From: Pycnopodia helianthoides
Taxonomy: Eukaryota; Echinodermata; Asteroidea; Forcipulatida; Asteriidae
Assembly: GCA_032158295.1 (NCBI GenBank)
Contig: CM063246.1
Coordinates: forward strand, 4,927,491-4,991,490
Direction of reading: 5' to 3'
DNA length: 64,000 nt
Under the pieces are notes generated by a model. It searched no databases. It was not told the DNA's origin and saw only the letters and a program-made list of their open reading frames with translations. The translations under genes and the position numbers were made by a program. Numbering within the stretch: position 1 is the first letter of the stretch; the number at the start of each line of letters is the position of its first letter. Of the stretch, positions 37,001 through 48,900 are shown one piece after another.

Positions 37001-40000
37001 TGACAACAAAACCAAATCCAATAAGCATGAGGCCGCCTTCCTTGTTGAGTTGTGTGTAGGTACTTGTTGTATCAAGGATACAAACCCACACAGATTACCA
37101 TTCTGACCACGTACTTGGGACAACTCTTTACCTTCAAGAAACTTATGGATAAAAAGACCTTCGAGGGAGTTCGGGTGTCTGTGGTCGACAATTTTCAGGG
37201 AGAAGAAAATGACATCATACTTTTGTCTTTGGTCCGTAGCAATGAGGAGGACAACATTGGGTTCCTGAAAACTTCAAACCGTGTATGCGTGGCGTTGTCC
37301 AGAGCTCGCATGGGCTTCTATTGTATTGGTAATGCCAGCATTTTTAGAAAGTCCTCAATCTGGAGTAGCATAATAAGCAGCCTTGAAGATGGGAAGAAAA
37401 TCTGCTCTTCACTTCCATTGGTTTGTCAAAATCATGCAGTAGTAACAACGGTAGCTTCGGCCAGAGATTTCAAGGAAAAGGTTCAAGATGGAGGCTGTGG
37501 CGAGCCATGTGGTCACAGGTTTAAATGTGATCACATATGTCATTTACACTGCCACCCCTTTGATCTAGACCATGAAAGGTGTACAGAGCCTTGTTCAGAG
37601 TTATGCGGAAGAGATGAGCATGTGTGTCTCTGAAATGCTACGAGAGTTGCAGACCGTGTTTGACAAACGTGCAGAAACTGATACCAGAGTGTGGTCATGT
37701 TATTCAGGTTAAATGTCATCAGTATGAGTCAATCACCTGTACAGAACCATGTCATAGGTCACTGTTATGTGGGCATCAATGTATAAGGACATGCGGTGAT
37801 GTATGCACTACTGACTGCCGTGTAAAGATTCCTAAACAGGTTACAAAATGTGGTCATGTCGTCGTTATGGAATGTGCTCAAAGCCCAGACTATGTGTACT
37901 GTACTCATCTATGTGATCTATGTGACAAGTTGTTGAAATGTGGCCACCGTTGCCCTAAAAAGTGCAGGGAGCCCTGTCTAAAGGAAAGGATGGATGACGA
38001 CAAGTTGAACAGGAATGTTTATGAATTTTGCCTAGAAAAGTGTGAGCGATCATTAACTTGCGGGCATTCCTGTCCTAATAAATGTGGTGAACCATGCCCA
38101 AAGGAAAATATAAACGTAAGGCTTTACGGGATGTTTTCATCTTGTCACTATTATACAAGCACCATGTCTAAGGTGTGTACGGAAATCACACATAAAAACC
38201 TGCCTGGGTGTGGTCATACTGCAGCAGTGCCTTGTCATACTGATATTGCGTCATTAACTTGCAAAGAGACATGTAACAAAGAGTTATCATGCGGTCATCG
38301 GTGCACTGATAAATGTGGCGTCCCATGCAAATGTAAACTGAGAGTCAACAGGAAGCTGCCGTCTTGTGGACATTCTGCTCGGCTCCCCTGCTACCAGGAT
38401 TTCTACTCCTACCAATGTGAGAAGAAATGTCAGAAAATGTTACCATGCGGGCATCCATGTTCGAATAAATGCAGTGAACCCTGCCCAACTGATGGAGAAG
38501 CAAAGGCCTGTCAACGCTCTGTGAGGAAGAAGTTTCCTGGCTGCCACCACAGTGTTGTACTCCCCTGTTATAAAGACGATGAGTCGGTCGTGTGTTTAGA
38601 AAACTGTACCAGAGTGCTTCCGTGTGGTCACAAATGTCCCAACCGATGTGGCGATCCATGTCCTAGTAGCAATCCTAAGAAGAGAGAAACAAACTCTGAC
38701 TGGAGTGATGATAGCAACAGTTCATCTGAACGAGATGACCTCTATGTAAGAAAATGCAAAGAGCTTGTGAACAAAAAGATACCTGCTTGCGGTCACGTCG
38801 TAGAAAGTCAATGCTATAAAATGGTTGAATCACTGGTATGTCCAAAGCCATGTGAAAAGATTCTTTCCTGTGGCCATCAATGCGCAAACAAATGTGGGGA
38901 GCCATGTCCAAGTGAAGATTGGACATCCAGTGATGATGAAGAGGAAATGAATGGAAATGAATTTGTGAAACAGAAATGTCAAGTCTTCGTAAACAAGCAG
39001 CTACCTGACTGCTGGCATTTTATGAATCTTCCCTGCTACAAGAAAGAAGGATCTGCGGAATGTTCAAACCCATGTGAGAAGATACTGCAGTGTGGTCACA
39101 CATGCCCAAATAAATGCGGTGAGGCGTGTCTTGGTTCAGAACGATGTGACGAGCTTGTGGTAAAGACCCTTCCCGGTTGTGGTCATGAAGTGGAAACTCA
39201 ATGTTGCAATAATGTCAAACTAATCACTTGCACGGAGATTTGTGAAAAGGTTTTGCCCTGCGGTCATGTCTGCCGAATGATTGTAAAGACCCATGCCCAA
39301 GAAACAGTCTGACTGTAAGAACAGAAACATGGTTGTCAGCATTCAACAGAAAACCAAAAGTACTATGTGATGAAACAGTCGACAAGGATTTGCCTTGTGG
39401 CCATGTTATTAAAGTGTTATGCTGGAAAGCATCTGATTCTACAACTATCACTAGTTGCGGGGAACCGTGCGGTCATGAACTTCGTTGTGGTCACAAATGT
39501 CCTGGTACATGTGGTTCCTGTGCAGGACTTGCTGGGGAACATAAAGTTTGCAATAACAAATGTGGATCTCTGCTTCTCTGTGGACATAGGTGCCCGGAAA
39601 TGTGCGGTGTTGACGTCTGTTTACCACACGAATGTTGCAAAAAGTCGTCAAGGGGATTTTCCGGAGAGTACAAGAGGCGTTCTAAATGTCAGATCCATAG
39701 CATTATGGATGAAACACAGACCACTTCTTGCAACTTTCCATGCACCAAAAAGCGTCTTTGCGGTCATTTCTGTATTGGTGTTTGCGGTGAACCCTGTCCT
39801 TGGGTTTGTCGTATCTGTCACAAAAAGTTTGTCTTTGACAAGTATCCTCCGGGACCCATCCGTCCCAAGGAAACATTCATCTCCTTGAAGACTGTGGACA
39901 TCTTTGTGAAACACGGTTTCTTGATAAAATGTTTGCAAGTTTCAAGACCTCTGCTACAGGCTGTGTGCCGATCCGACCAGCCTTGTGCCCTAAATGCCAG

Positions 40001-40240
40001 ACACCAATCGGTAATTGCCCACGTTATAAAGACATCCTTGAGACAATCGAAGACGCAGTTTTTTCAGCCATGGAGAAATGTGAAGAAAGCCCATGGGATG
40101 CTAGGTTGTCTTTTGCTGTTGGTGGGTGGATGACGTGTCCAGAAGGTCATGTTTTCTGTAACGACGATGCATCAAATGATTTAGAGGGCTGCTTACCTTG
40201 TCCCGATTGCAGACTATTCATGCGAGACAGGGATATGTAA
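34064..40240 (+). pseudogene. ZNFX1-like copy B, giant exon with at least ten frameshifts
   Basis: Co-linear with copy A 16761-23023 and ending in TAA 40238-40240. Compared with A, single- or double-base indels occur near 34858, 35460, 35738, 36055, 36451 (+1), 37057 (+2), 37628, 39270 and 39881, plus smaller irregularities. Between them each segment is open and alignable. Motifs survive: GPPGTGKT (about 35618), VIVEEAAEVLE (about 36640), GDHQQLKPNP, HQHRMRPE, FQGEENDIILLSL (about 37194), CVALSRARMGF, then the NFX1-type fingers (37480-39800) and a C-terminal GHVF/CPDC module. I saw no nonsense change that is not caused by an indel. It is either a recently dying gene or a sound gene with uncorrected indel errors. 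The call pseudogene describes the sequence as given. Confidence 0.75.
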
Positions 40241-40407
40241 AACACATCAAAGGGAGGATAAATCAAAAAGCTCTGATCTTGACTTTCTCTTTTCAAGATC
40301 TTTTTTAGGGTCTTTCAGATTCAGATTCAGATACACTTGGAAAAGCACAAATACCAACACCATGGGCAGGAGACATTTCTCGATCAAGAGAAAGCTTCAT
40401 TAACAAA

Positions 40408-40413
40408 ATAAAA
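40408..40413 (+). terminator. Possible polyadenylation signal of copy B
   Basis: AATAAA about 170 bp after the copy-B stop. No equally clear hexamer was found at the same place after copy A. Weak evidence because the hexamer is common in AT-rich DNA. Confidence 0.3.
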
Positions 40414-40598
40414 ACCAAAAACATCGGGGAGTTGTTAACAACGGGTAAAAGGTCATTATTAAGAGGCGTTTACTTTCTCACGATTGCACTTAATTGATGA
40501 TTAGAGACGTGACACACATTAATGAAGGATGAATTTAACATTATACCGATTTGGCCCAGATCTTGGATTTCTCTGTGCTGGTTTAGATTTATCTTACG

Positions 40599-40750
40599 GT
40601 TCACGTGGTAGTTCACGTGATGGGTCTCATGATGTTCCAAGTGATGGTTCACGTGCTGTTATCGTGATGGTTCACGTGATGGTTCACGTGATGGTTCACG
40701 AGGTGGTTCACGTGATGGTTCACCTTATGATTTAGTTTACGGTTCACGTC
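40599..40750. promoter_or_regulatory. E-box (CACGTG) array downstream of copy B
   Basis: Six CACGTG sites, several spaced 12 bp apart in a GTGATGGTTCAC repeat, plus decayed variants. It occupies the same place as the four-site cluster after copy A. It is either a regulatory cluster or a 12-bp minisatellite that happens to consist of E-boxes. Confidence 0.6.
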
Positions 40751-43160
40751 AAGTTACTACGTCAGTGTGTTTTTAACAATGCTTCAAGCTGTAGTGAAAG
40801 AGTGAAATAGCTGAAATAATACTTTATTGAGGTAATTTAAGTGTTGTAGCCGTCATTTTAAACCCTCCCGGGTCAGAATTTACCCGGGATTCTAGGTCGA
40901 GGGGCTGACCATTTCTGGGTCAGGCTGACCCAGAAACTGGGTAAAAAGTTTATTTTAATCGGTGTCTGCGCTAGTTTGATCCATTTCTGGGTCATTTTGA
41001 CTCATGTTCTGAGTCTTACTAACCCTGAATTAGGTCAGGCCCCAGGAGACCGGGAATCCGGGTCAATAAAAATGAGTAGTATTGTTTCAGTAATTGCAGC
41101 GTTCACTTTACATAAAAACACTCAAACTTTAAATGGTTGGAAGATAATAATATTTTTGTTATGCTGGAGGCGTATACCAAAATAAAATTATATGTTCATC
41201 TTATGTGAGCCACACCTATAATATATGAAAAATATATATATAATCTTTATAATGATTATTTTGATTTAGCTGTAGTTTTCGGGTAATTATGATATAAAGC
41301 ACTGTGTGGTATGGTTGTACACTGTACTCGTACATGTATGTGTTTAACGTACTAAAGTATTACATTAAAACTATTCCCGTCGAACGTAACATTGCATTAT
41401 TGCGTATAGCTAGTGTACACTACACGTAGTGCGTTGAATTATAGACAGGTTATATTGTGCTGCAAAGCCGGAGTAAATTATTTGACCGTTTAGTAAGCAT
41501 TGCATCTTGCATTTAAAGGAACATTACAGAATTGGTTTTGCTAACAAAACAGTTGCTGGCAGTAAAAACACTTTATGTAAACCACCATATAGGTAAACTG
41601 ACAAACCTGTAGAAGTTTGAGATCGATCGGCCATCTGGGTCACGAGAAAATAGTGAAAAACCGATTACACATTTGCAAGAAATCATATAGATTCAACAAA
41701 ATGAATAAAACGCTCACTGAGCGATAAACTCCAATCGGAAAATTAGTTTATTCATTTCTCATCAAATATGGCATTTCAGACAGAAATATTTCAGGGGATG
41801 TTTTCTACTATCACCATCATTAGACAGTGTAAGTTTTATGTAAATCTGTGATAAAAAGTATAATTTACAAGTTTTTTTCTTACCAATTCTGTAATGTTCC
41901 TTTAAGGAGAATTTGCGCAACAGTCAGGGAGATAAGTAGAATTACATTCAACGTATAGGGAAAACGTTTCCATGAAATCAGGGAGATTTTTTAATTTGTT
42001 CATCAGAACATGGAAGGATTAGTTTATTTTCTTTGTTTAAAATGGCCTGTAATTTTAGAAGGATCAGAAGCACGACCATTTCCATTCAAATTGAAAAAAC
42101 CTATGATATTTTGGATTATTCCAAAATGGGAACCAAGATTTGCAGTAGGCAACGGTGGTTCCGCTTAGTTCCAGAGCTAAGATTGAACTTAATCATCATG
42201 CGGAGTCAATCCTTATTGGCCAATCAAAATGTGACTTCACAATACAAATCACTTTGACGATATTGACAACACATCTTAAGATTAATCTTAGTGTTTCGTG
42301 AAATCGGGCCGTTTGGCTCCTCTGAGCCCTCGATACTAAAGAGAGAACGTCGTAAACAAAATATTTCGCATTCTCGTGGATTTAAATATCACATTAATCT
42401 TACGAATCTTACACTAGTTGGTGCTTGGGGTAGATAAATATACTTATAAAAGCAGATCCCCTGTAGTGTGCCGCTTAATAACAGATCTACTAAAACAGTA
42501 AGAAGTTGTTACAAAAGTCCCAAGGTTGTTACATCCTTCTTAATGTATTTAAGATGTATTCGGCCATTTAATTATGGCCGAAATTAAGTGTACGTATTTC
42601 AAATCAATTGTTGGAAATGGATAACTCATAGGAAATAATTAACCGCGCGCACTTTGTACAAATATAATACTTATCTCATGTACTTCGAATGAAGGTCACA
42701 GCGCTTTAATAGTTGAATGTGTGCACATTTTACCATTGATGTATTAAGAAAATTAAAGTACGTTCCATTGTGTATTGATTAAGGTACTTTATTTAGCATA
42801 GTTCACTTTGAAAAAATATGTATACTTTACAAGAACTTGTACCGCAAAGTTAGGTGGAACATGCTTTTTCCCAATGTTGAACACAAAACAAAAAGGATTT
42901 TTCCTTTAGTCTTTTGAACAGTAAAGAGAAAACTAATTCCTCTTGAAAAAACTTGGTAAGTAAAGTGTATTTAATTTTTCACAATTTAGAAAAAGGTACT
43001 AGGATGTCATTGCCAATCTGTGAAGATTAATTATTGTAATGGTCATGCTTTTTGTAAACCTTACTGTTAGCAACTCAATATTTGCCATGAAATATAGCCT
43101 AAAACTGCAAATTTTTTGTTTTCCGTAACCAGTCATCATTTAAGTCTAGACTTTCTCCTC
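40740..43160. other. Truncated third duplication unit (flank only)
   Basis: Aligns with 1-3970 and 23460-26530: the GGGTCA repeat (40855-41075), the GTGTACACTACACGTAGTG phrase (41412), the foldback repeat (42172-42310) and the block at 42989-43150. Similarity stops near 43160, and no ZNFX1-like coding sequence follows in this window. Confidence 0.75.
41513..41905. mobile_element. TTAA-flanked 393-bp MITE, unit 3 copy
   Basis: TTAA on both sides, ends AGGAACATTACAGAATTGGT and its exact inverse. A copy of the same length lies at 53494-53886. Units 1 and 2 have the uninterrupted sequence near 806 and 24862, so this insertion postdates the duplication. Confidence 0.9.
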
Positions 43161-44110
43161 CGTTTTTTTGTTTTTTACATTCATTTTTTTGGAGACTACC
43201 TTCATGTGTCATAAGGCGTCCGAATTGGAGTAAGGGCGGTCATAGCCAAATCAGACACGGTCTAAACGCAATGATGACATGCTTGGTTGGTGGATTTGAT
43301 TTGAAGTCTTGACATCCCGGTTAATGTTTGTCTGCATCGGCCAGTCAAAACACATAAGCGTGCAACCCACTAAAGAAACTCCCATAGCATACAGTGCAAA
43401 ATGCTAAATATTCAAAAATACACGAAAAATATTTAGAAGTCTCACAGCTTTTTACAGTAAAGGGAAAATTATTAATTGACTCTTGAAACTTTTAATCTCT
43501 GCTCAATTTGATATGGGGAGTCCCTGGGCCCGTCGAGTTATTCTCCCTCCTAATAAAAACACCCCTACACAGGTGTAATTTTTCAAAACGTCCGAGCATC
43601 AATCTTGAAAAATGTCCCTACACCTCTCAGCAAATAGGACCATTTATTTCAGGGCCTATGTCATCCAAAATACCTCAAGTTGGAAGTCAACAACCCCAGG
43701 TCACAATTGGGCAACATTTTTACACTGAAACACTTTCTGGGGGCTCTCAAATCTGTCTAATATATAATACTTTGAGGGCCTACAAAAAATTAATGGGCTC
43801 GACGCTCTGTTTTGTCCTTATTTGGTGGGGTGCACCCATAATATTCCTCTTTGGGAAATGTGTGAACTGTAGATGGCAGCAGACATAACAGGTAAAATTC
43901 CATCGAACACGTAGTTCTAAGCATGCGCACAACGCCGAGATCAATGGATTTACCTTTTTTTCTAGTCTACTTTGCTAGTTCTACCTAACGTCGCAGATAC
44001 TGATTAGAGTAGACCCAAGTTGTCGCCAAATTTTGTGCATTTGTAAATAAAGGGTGTGCTTACACTACTTCAAGATAGTCATTGTCAGATTGTGGGGTGG
44101 TTTTTAGGTC

Positions 44111-44142
44111 AACATTGCGGGGTTAATTAACCCCGCAATGTT
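44111..44142. repeat. 32-bp perfect palindrome centred on TTAA
   Basis: AACATTGCGGGGTTAA followed by its exact reverse complement, with no spacer. TTAA is the target of several transposon groups, so it may be two element termini joined head to head. Confidence 0.8.
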
Positions 44143-44300
44143 TTTATCAGGAATAAAACAATGTTATGTTTGACAGTCTATCTGTGAGTCGGTGACTGTA
44201 TCGATAAGTTACATTGAACCTAACCCAGGTCATTGGACTCCTCCGTTAGCACTACAGAGAGACCGGCGTCCTACACAATGAATGGGCTTATAATATTGAA

Positions 44301-44547
44301 CCATTGAACTTACCAAACTGCTGCTGCATGCAGAGTCGGCCGTTCCTTGATGTGTTATTTCGTCCTCTGAGTCTGAGAAGCCTTGGTAATGAATCCTCGT
44401 CTGATGTTCACTCTGGTTAACGACAACAGCCGTGTAATTTTCAAACGCTGAAACAGTCCTCCTAACCAGACTAGTTACCAAACAATCTTTGCAAATGACT
44501 GAACGAACGGATTCCCTTTTTCCCGCCTGCGCGGCGTTCACTGTCAT
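44301..44547 (-). CDS. Possible first coding exon of an unidentified gene
   Basis: On the minus strand an ATG at 44545-44547 opens a frame of about 80 codons that reaches a consensus-like donor (CAGTTTG|GTAAGTTC near 44300). The peptide begins MTVNAAQAGKRESVRS and contains SDSEDEITHQGTADSACSSS. Composition is ordinary for an expressed soluble protein and unlike the surrounding AT-rich repeats; the local sequence is also GC-richer and unrepeated. An upstream ATG (ATGACGACATGA) would give a tiny uORF. No family was recognised and no downstream exon was found before the inverted arm at 43769. Confidence 0.3.
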
Positions 44548-46199
44548 GTCGTCATGTCCAACTTTTTGACCAACCAGCTGAAGTGTGTGAGAAGTAGTAG
44601 CAGGGCGCCCTCAAGAGACAATAAGTACTTTATCGGGTGCGACTTCAATGTAGTTTCGCTTAGTTTCGCTCGTCCCCAGCGCCTTGCCTTAAAACCAAAG
44701 GCGCTGGGATGGGTAAACGTATCGTTAACGTTAATGCTCAGTCCCATGCTCAGTCCCATCATGCATCACACTCACACTGCAAGCACTGCACGCATGACGT
44801 ACTTCCTGAACAAGAATCTGTGCAAGCTGATTAGCCCATCCGAGCGGTCCTGGATAGGCCACTGGGGCCGAGCGAAGTTTCGCTTGGCCCCACCGGTCTT
44901 GGCCCCCTGCATGGGCTGATGATGAGCTTGTACAAAATTCTTGTTCAGGATGTAGAAATGTATGATGGGAACGACTGTACTGCAGTCGGTACAATACATA
45001 CAATCACTACATAGGCCTACACACACGATATGATCAAGCATGGAGGCTCCGTGAATAATGTAACTATCTTTTCATACCAGTAAGAAGAATAATACGATCT
45101 TCTTCTTTTTTACCCTAAATTCGCCTACCTATAATAGCTCTAATGTGAATCCATTGCAAGTGGTTTTACACAATGGAGCTATTATTGATAGTCGAATCTG
45201 TGGTAAACAGGAAGAGTTGACCGGGGTTTATTGGGTCCGAGAGGTAATGGTCTGGTCCCATGCTCATGTAATACGTCCGCCCATCCATGTGTCTTTGGCC
45301 GAGGCGCTGGGACCAAGCGAACATTAGTGTGAGTCTCTCACAATTACCAGAACATCAACCAACCACCATAAGAATAATATTCTCCAGTTTTGCCGAGCCC
45401 CATCGGTCGGTCAAGGCGCGTTGCACTAACTCAAGAGTGATGGACCAATACGCCAAGCCGTTGTTTTAGAAGCCCCACAAAAAATATTGTAAAAACTTAT
45501 AGTGACAGACGAGGGTCATTACTTTTTGGGAGGGATTGCTGAAATAGTGGTCCGGTGTTGTCTGGGGATTATTGGCTCTCAATTTTGTGTAGTTTGGATA
45601 CTGAGCTTTAGGCCCTGATAACTTGGTCGTATATTATTTGCTTACAATGTTAGTGTGTGTAGGACCCCCTTTTGCCAATATTACCGCTTTTCTGTTAGGA
45701 AATAAGCACCCATGTTTCTATTTTTTGACGGGCGTAGCTTGAGGGGCCCATTGACAACACCCGTAAAATGGGGGGGGGGGGGAGGGTGAACAAGTTTGTT
45801 CAGTCAATCATGGAGCGAGAGCGTGGCAGACTGCATGTGACGAATTTGATAGAAAGCGTCAAGAAACTCACTCTTTGTTTTGTTTAAAGCCAGTACTAAA
45901 CTCTTCACGATCAAAAACACTTCCACTCGTCAACCCGTTTGTGGGTTATTTTCTTAGATTGTCATTCATGTCATTTGAGATTGTCATTCATGTCATTTTG
46001 GTGGCTGGAGATGTAATTTTTCTCCTATTTGAGTGTTTTAAGGGATTGACAAGATGTAGTTAAAGGTATTGTCTTTTGGTAATGACCAAGAAAAGCCTCA
46101 ATTAAGTCATTGCATATGGTTAGAAATTAATAAAAACGTATGTCAAAAAATCTCCGAAGATCACTTTTGGAGATTCAAATATCCGTGGCGTCCATTCGA

Positions 46200-46430
46200 G
46201 AATGCTGCGGCATGATGCGGTTGGTACCCGCTGAATACCTCGCTCTCCAAACGTGGATGGGTTAACCTCTCCTTGATGAAAATAGCCCGACATTATTTTG
46301 TTTGCTGTTTTCTCAACATAGACACGGTATTCAGCTGAAACTTTCACAGGTGACTTTTATTGAATGTTGCCAATAAATCAGCATTACATTGACAACAACC
46401 AATCTTTGACCCTACCTTACTCTGCCCATG
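46200..46430. repeat. Segment similar to the copy-A upstream region (12830-13040)
   Basis: Shared phrases in order: GGTTGGTACCCGCTG, AACGTGGATGG versus AACGCGGATGG, TGTTTTCTCA, GTATTCAGCTGAAA, TTCACAGGTGACTTTTAT, AATCAGCAT-AC-TTGACAA. It may be a relic of a third unit or an independent copy of a miniature element; a TTAA at about 46061 favours the latter. Confidence 0.5.
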
Positions 46431-47689
46431 TTTTTAAAAAAAGGGGGGGGGGGTTGGGGGAATATACCATGATCCAGACCAACATGCCAAAATAATGAGC
46501 GCACAGCTCTGTGTTGCATTCACTCTCTGTGGACATTCCTTTGTTCTGTACACCAAAGGAAAACAATTTTCCAACACTGAGGCAAAAATGCTTGGCAATA
46601 AAAACATACTCAAGTACAGCAACTCAGTTTCGATAGTATAAAGCATGTAGGCCCTATGGCAATAAAAACTTACTTGATAGAAATACAGCAACTTTCGATA
46701 GTATAAAGCATCAAAATAATGGGGAAAAAAATGTCAGTTTTTATCCCCCCAAATTTGAATCTGAAAATTTTTCTGTCAGAAACGTTTCTCAGATTGTGTA
46801 TTCCTAATACTAATAAGGATTTCTTCATGACATAATCGCTCCAGATTTTTGGCGATATCTCAAAAACGCTACCACCTTTTGAAAATTAAAAATGTTCACA
46901 TGTTATTTTTATTGTATATAATTACCTACATTTAGGATTAAAACAATCGAACGGTTCCAAAAACCAAAGGTATATTTTGCCTTAAAAAACTGTGTGGACG
47001 TGTGTAATTCAAATAATGTGTTTCAAGTCCGTACACTGATGGACCTCTTTTGTTCCCAGAGAGAACCCATCTGAATAGGGAGAAGACATTCTGCATTAGA
47101 CAGATTTGAGAGCAAAACATTGTTTTGACCTGGGGTTGTTGATTATTCCAACTTGAGGTATTTTGGATGACATATAGGCCCTGAAAAAAAGGAGTCCTAT
47201 TTGCCCAGAGGTGTGTAGAGACATTCCTAAAAAGATTGATGCTAGGACGTTTGTAAATTTACACAGGGTTAGGGGTGTTTTTATTTGGAGGGAGAATTGG
47301 AGAGAAAATAACTCGACGGGCCTTGGTGGTACTACTCCCCATATCAAATTGAGCTAAGGACAAAAGTTCATGAGTCAATGGATAATTGTCCCCTAACTGT
47401 AAAAAGCTGTGAGACTTCCAAGTTTATATAATTTTTGTATTTTTGAATATTAAGCATTTTTCACTGTATGCTATGGGAGTTTATTTAGTGGCAATGTTGC
47501 CAAGCAAAAACTGTTGCAGGAGCTGCCATGAGCATTGTTAATTAAATAGCATTGTGCTTAATAACCAATGTCTGCTAAGCAAGGTATTTCTGTACTCAGC
47601 GATTTTATTATTTGTTTTCTTAGTTCAGCACCTTTGAAGAAATCGTGGGCCTGGCTGGCTTGAGGGAGGAGCAATAATTATTTATTAGA

Positions 47690-48158
47690 AAGTGCGCCCT
47701 CTTTTTTTAAGAATTGGACTTTGCAGTTACACCAAGCGAAGCAGTGACCAACGACTGCTGCATGCGTGTGTGTGTTTTGATGCGCGAGGTGTGTGTCTTT
47801 CGATTTTCATAATTTCAGTTGTTTGTGTGGCCGAGCAATCGGTGAGCAACTGCCGAGCCGGTGGACGAGTGCTGTTAAAAAGGGAACACTATACGCCGTT
47901 TCAGCCATCAGACACATTCATGTGTTCAGTTATTCTGGATGAATATATCTCTACGTATACATCGATACTAGCAGAAATGGATTTCAGTGTGAAAATTACG
48001 CAGGAAAGAGAATAGATTGATCTTTGTAAAGCCGGTTTTTTTGGAACTGCACTATACGGGCACGAGGCATTGTGCTGGACTCCGGAGACCTATTTACCAC
48101 ACGGCCTGTGAAGACCGAAGACGTCAGCAGGATCAGTAAAACCCAACAACCAGGAATC
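47690..48158 (+). other. Presumed promoter/5' UTR region of the MTSS1-type gene
   Basis: Less AT-rich sequence leading to the MTSS1-type start codon. It carries several upstream ATGs and short frames, none of family interest. No TATA box or transcription start could be fixed. Confidence 0.4.
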
Positions 48159-48230
48159 ATGGAAGCTACTGCAGAAAGAGACTGCAGTGTGCTTGGAGGA
48201 CTATTTCAGACCATCATCAATGACATGAAG
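48159..48230 (+). CDS. MTSS1: MTSS1/ABBA-type protein, coding exon 1
   Basis: 24 codons, ATG at 48159-48161 (AATCATGG context), reading MEATAERDCSVLGGLFQTII then NDMK, and ending exactly at AAG|GTAAAG. This is the conserved N-terminus of the metastasis-suppressor-1 (missing-in-metastasis) family, the first helix of the I-BAR/IMD domain, which bends membranes and bundles actin at filopodia and lamellipodia. The phase-0 junction after MK agrees with vertebrate MTSS1 as I remember it. The donor is followed at once by a long (GA)n tract. Vertebrates have two paralogues (MTSS1, MTSS2), so the symbol denotes the family. Confidence 0.9.
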
Positions 48231-48233
48231 GTA

Positions 48234-48427
<194 letters not shown>

Positions 48428-48900
48428 AAGAGTTTTCTGAATGTATTTTTTAACTCACCGTGGTTGTTATAAATTTTAATTTTAACAAGTTATAATTTAT
48501 TAATAAGGACAACTGACTGAAACTGGCACTGACTACTCTAAGACTAGTCTGGTTGATCCCAAATTGTAGTACCTACTATTATGTGTCTAATTATTATTCA
48601 TAAACCTGGGGGGGGGGCAGTTTATCCATTCTTATTGGTTGTGAGGGAATCACATGGCAATGTTTGGACGGAGCGATATAAATTATAATTATAAACACGG
48701 TGAGAAGTGTGTAAACATACGTGTGGCGCGCAAGCTTACGCCGCAGAGGCGCTAATTTCAATACATACTCATTCAATACATACTGGCACTCAATCTAAAA
48801 AAAGGTACTGTTTTTCGTCGTGATGAATGTAAAAGTGGTGGTCGGATTCGGCATAATTTCTACTGTGGTTACCACCCACAGCCCTTCACTGTGGTACAAT

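Larger units (their letters stand above)
43368..47490. mobile_element. 4.1-kb structure with roughly 400-bp inverted arms and CACTA-like ends
   Basis: 43368-43769 is an imperfect inverted copy of about 47096-47490. Both outer ends read CACTAAAGAAACTCCCATAG or a one-base variant, followed by CATACAGTG. CACTA is the terminal signature of CACTA (EnSpm) transposons, but the expected 3-bp target duplication is not evident and no transposase was recognised inside. The arms could also come from two inverted insertions of one repeat. Confidence 0.55.

Noticed and set aside
43508..43888. 126-residue ORF beginning MIWGVPGPVELFSLL
   Set aside because: It lies in the inverted arm also found at 47096-47490, where the frame is not preserved; it is repeat-derived.
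46200..46430. Promoter of a third ZNFX1-like gene
   Set aside because: No coding exon follows, and the similarity may come from a shared miniature element rather than from the gene unit; kept only as a repeat feature.
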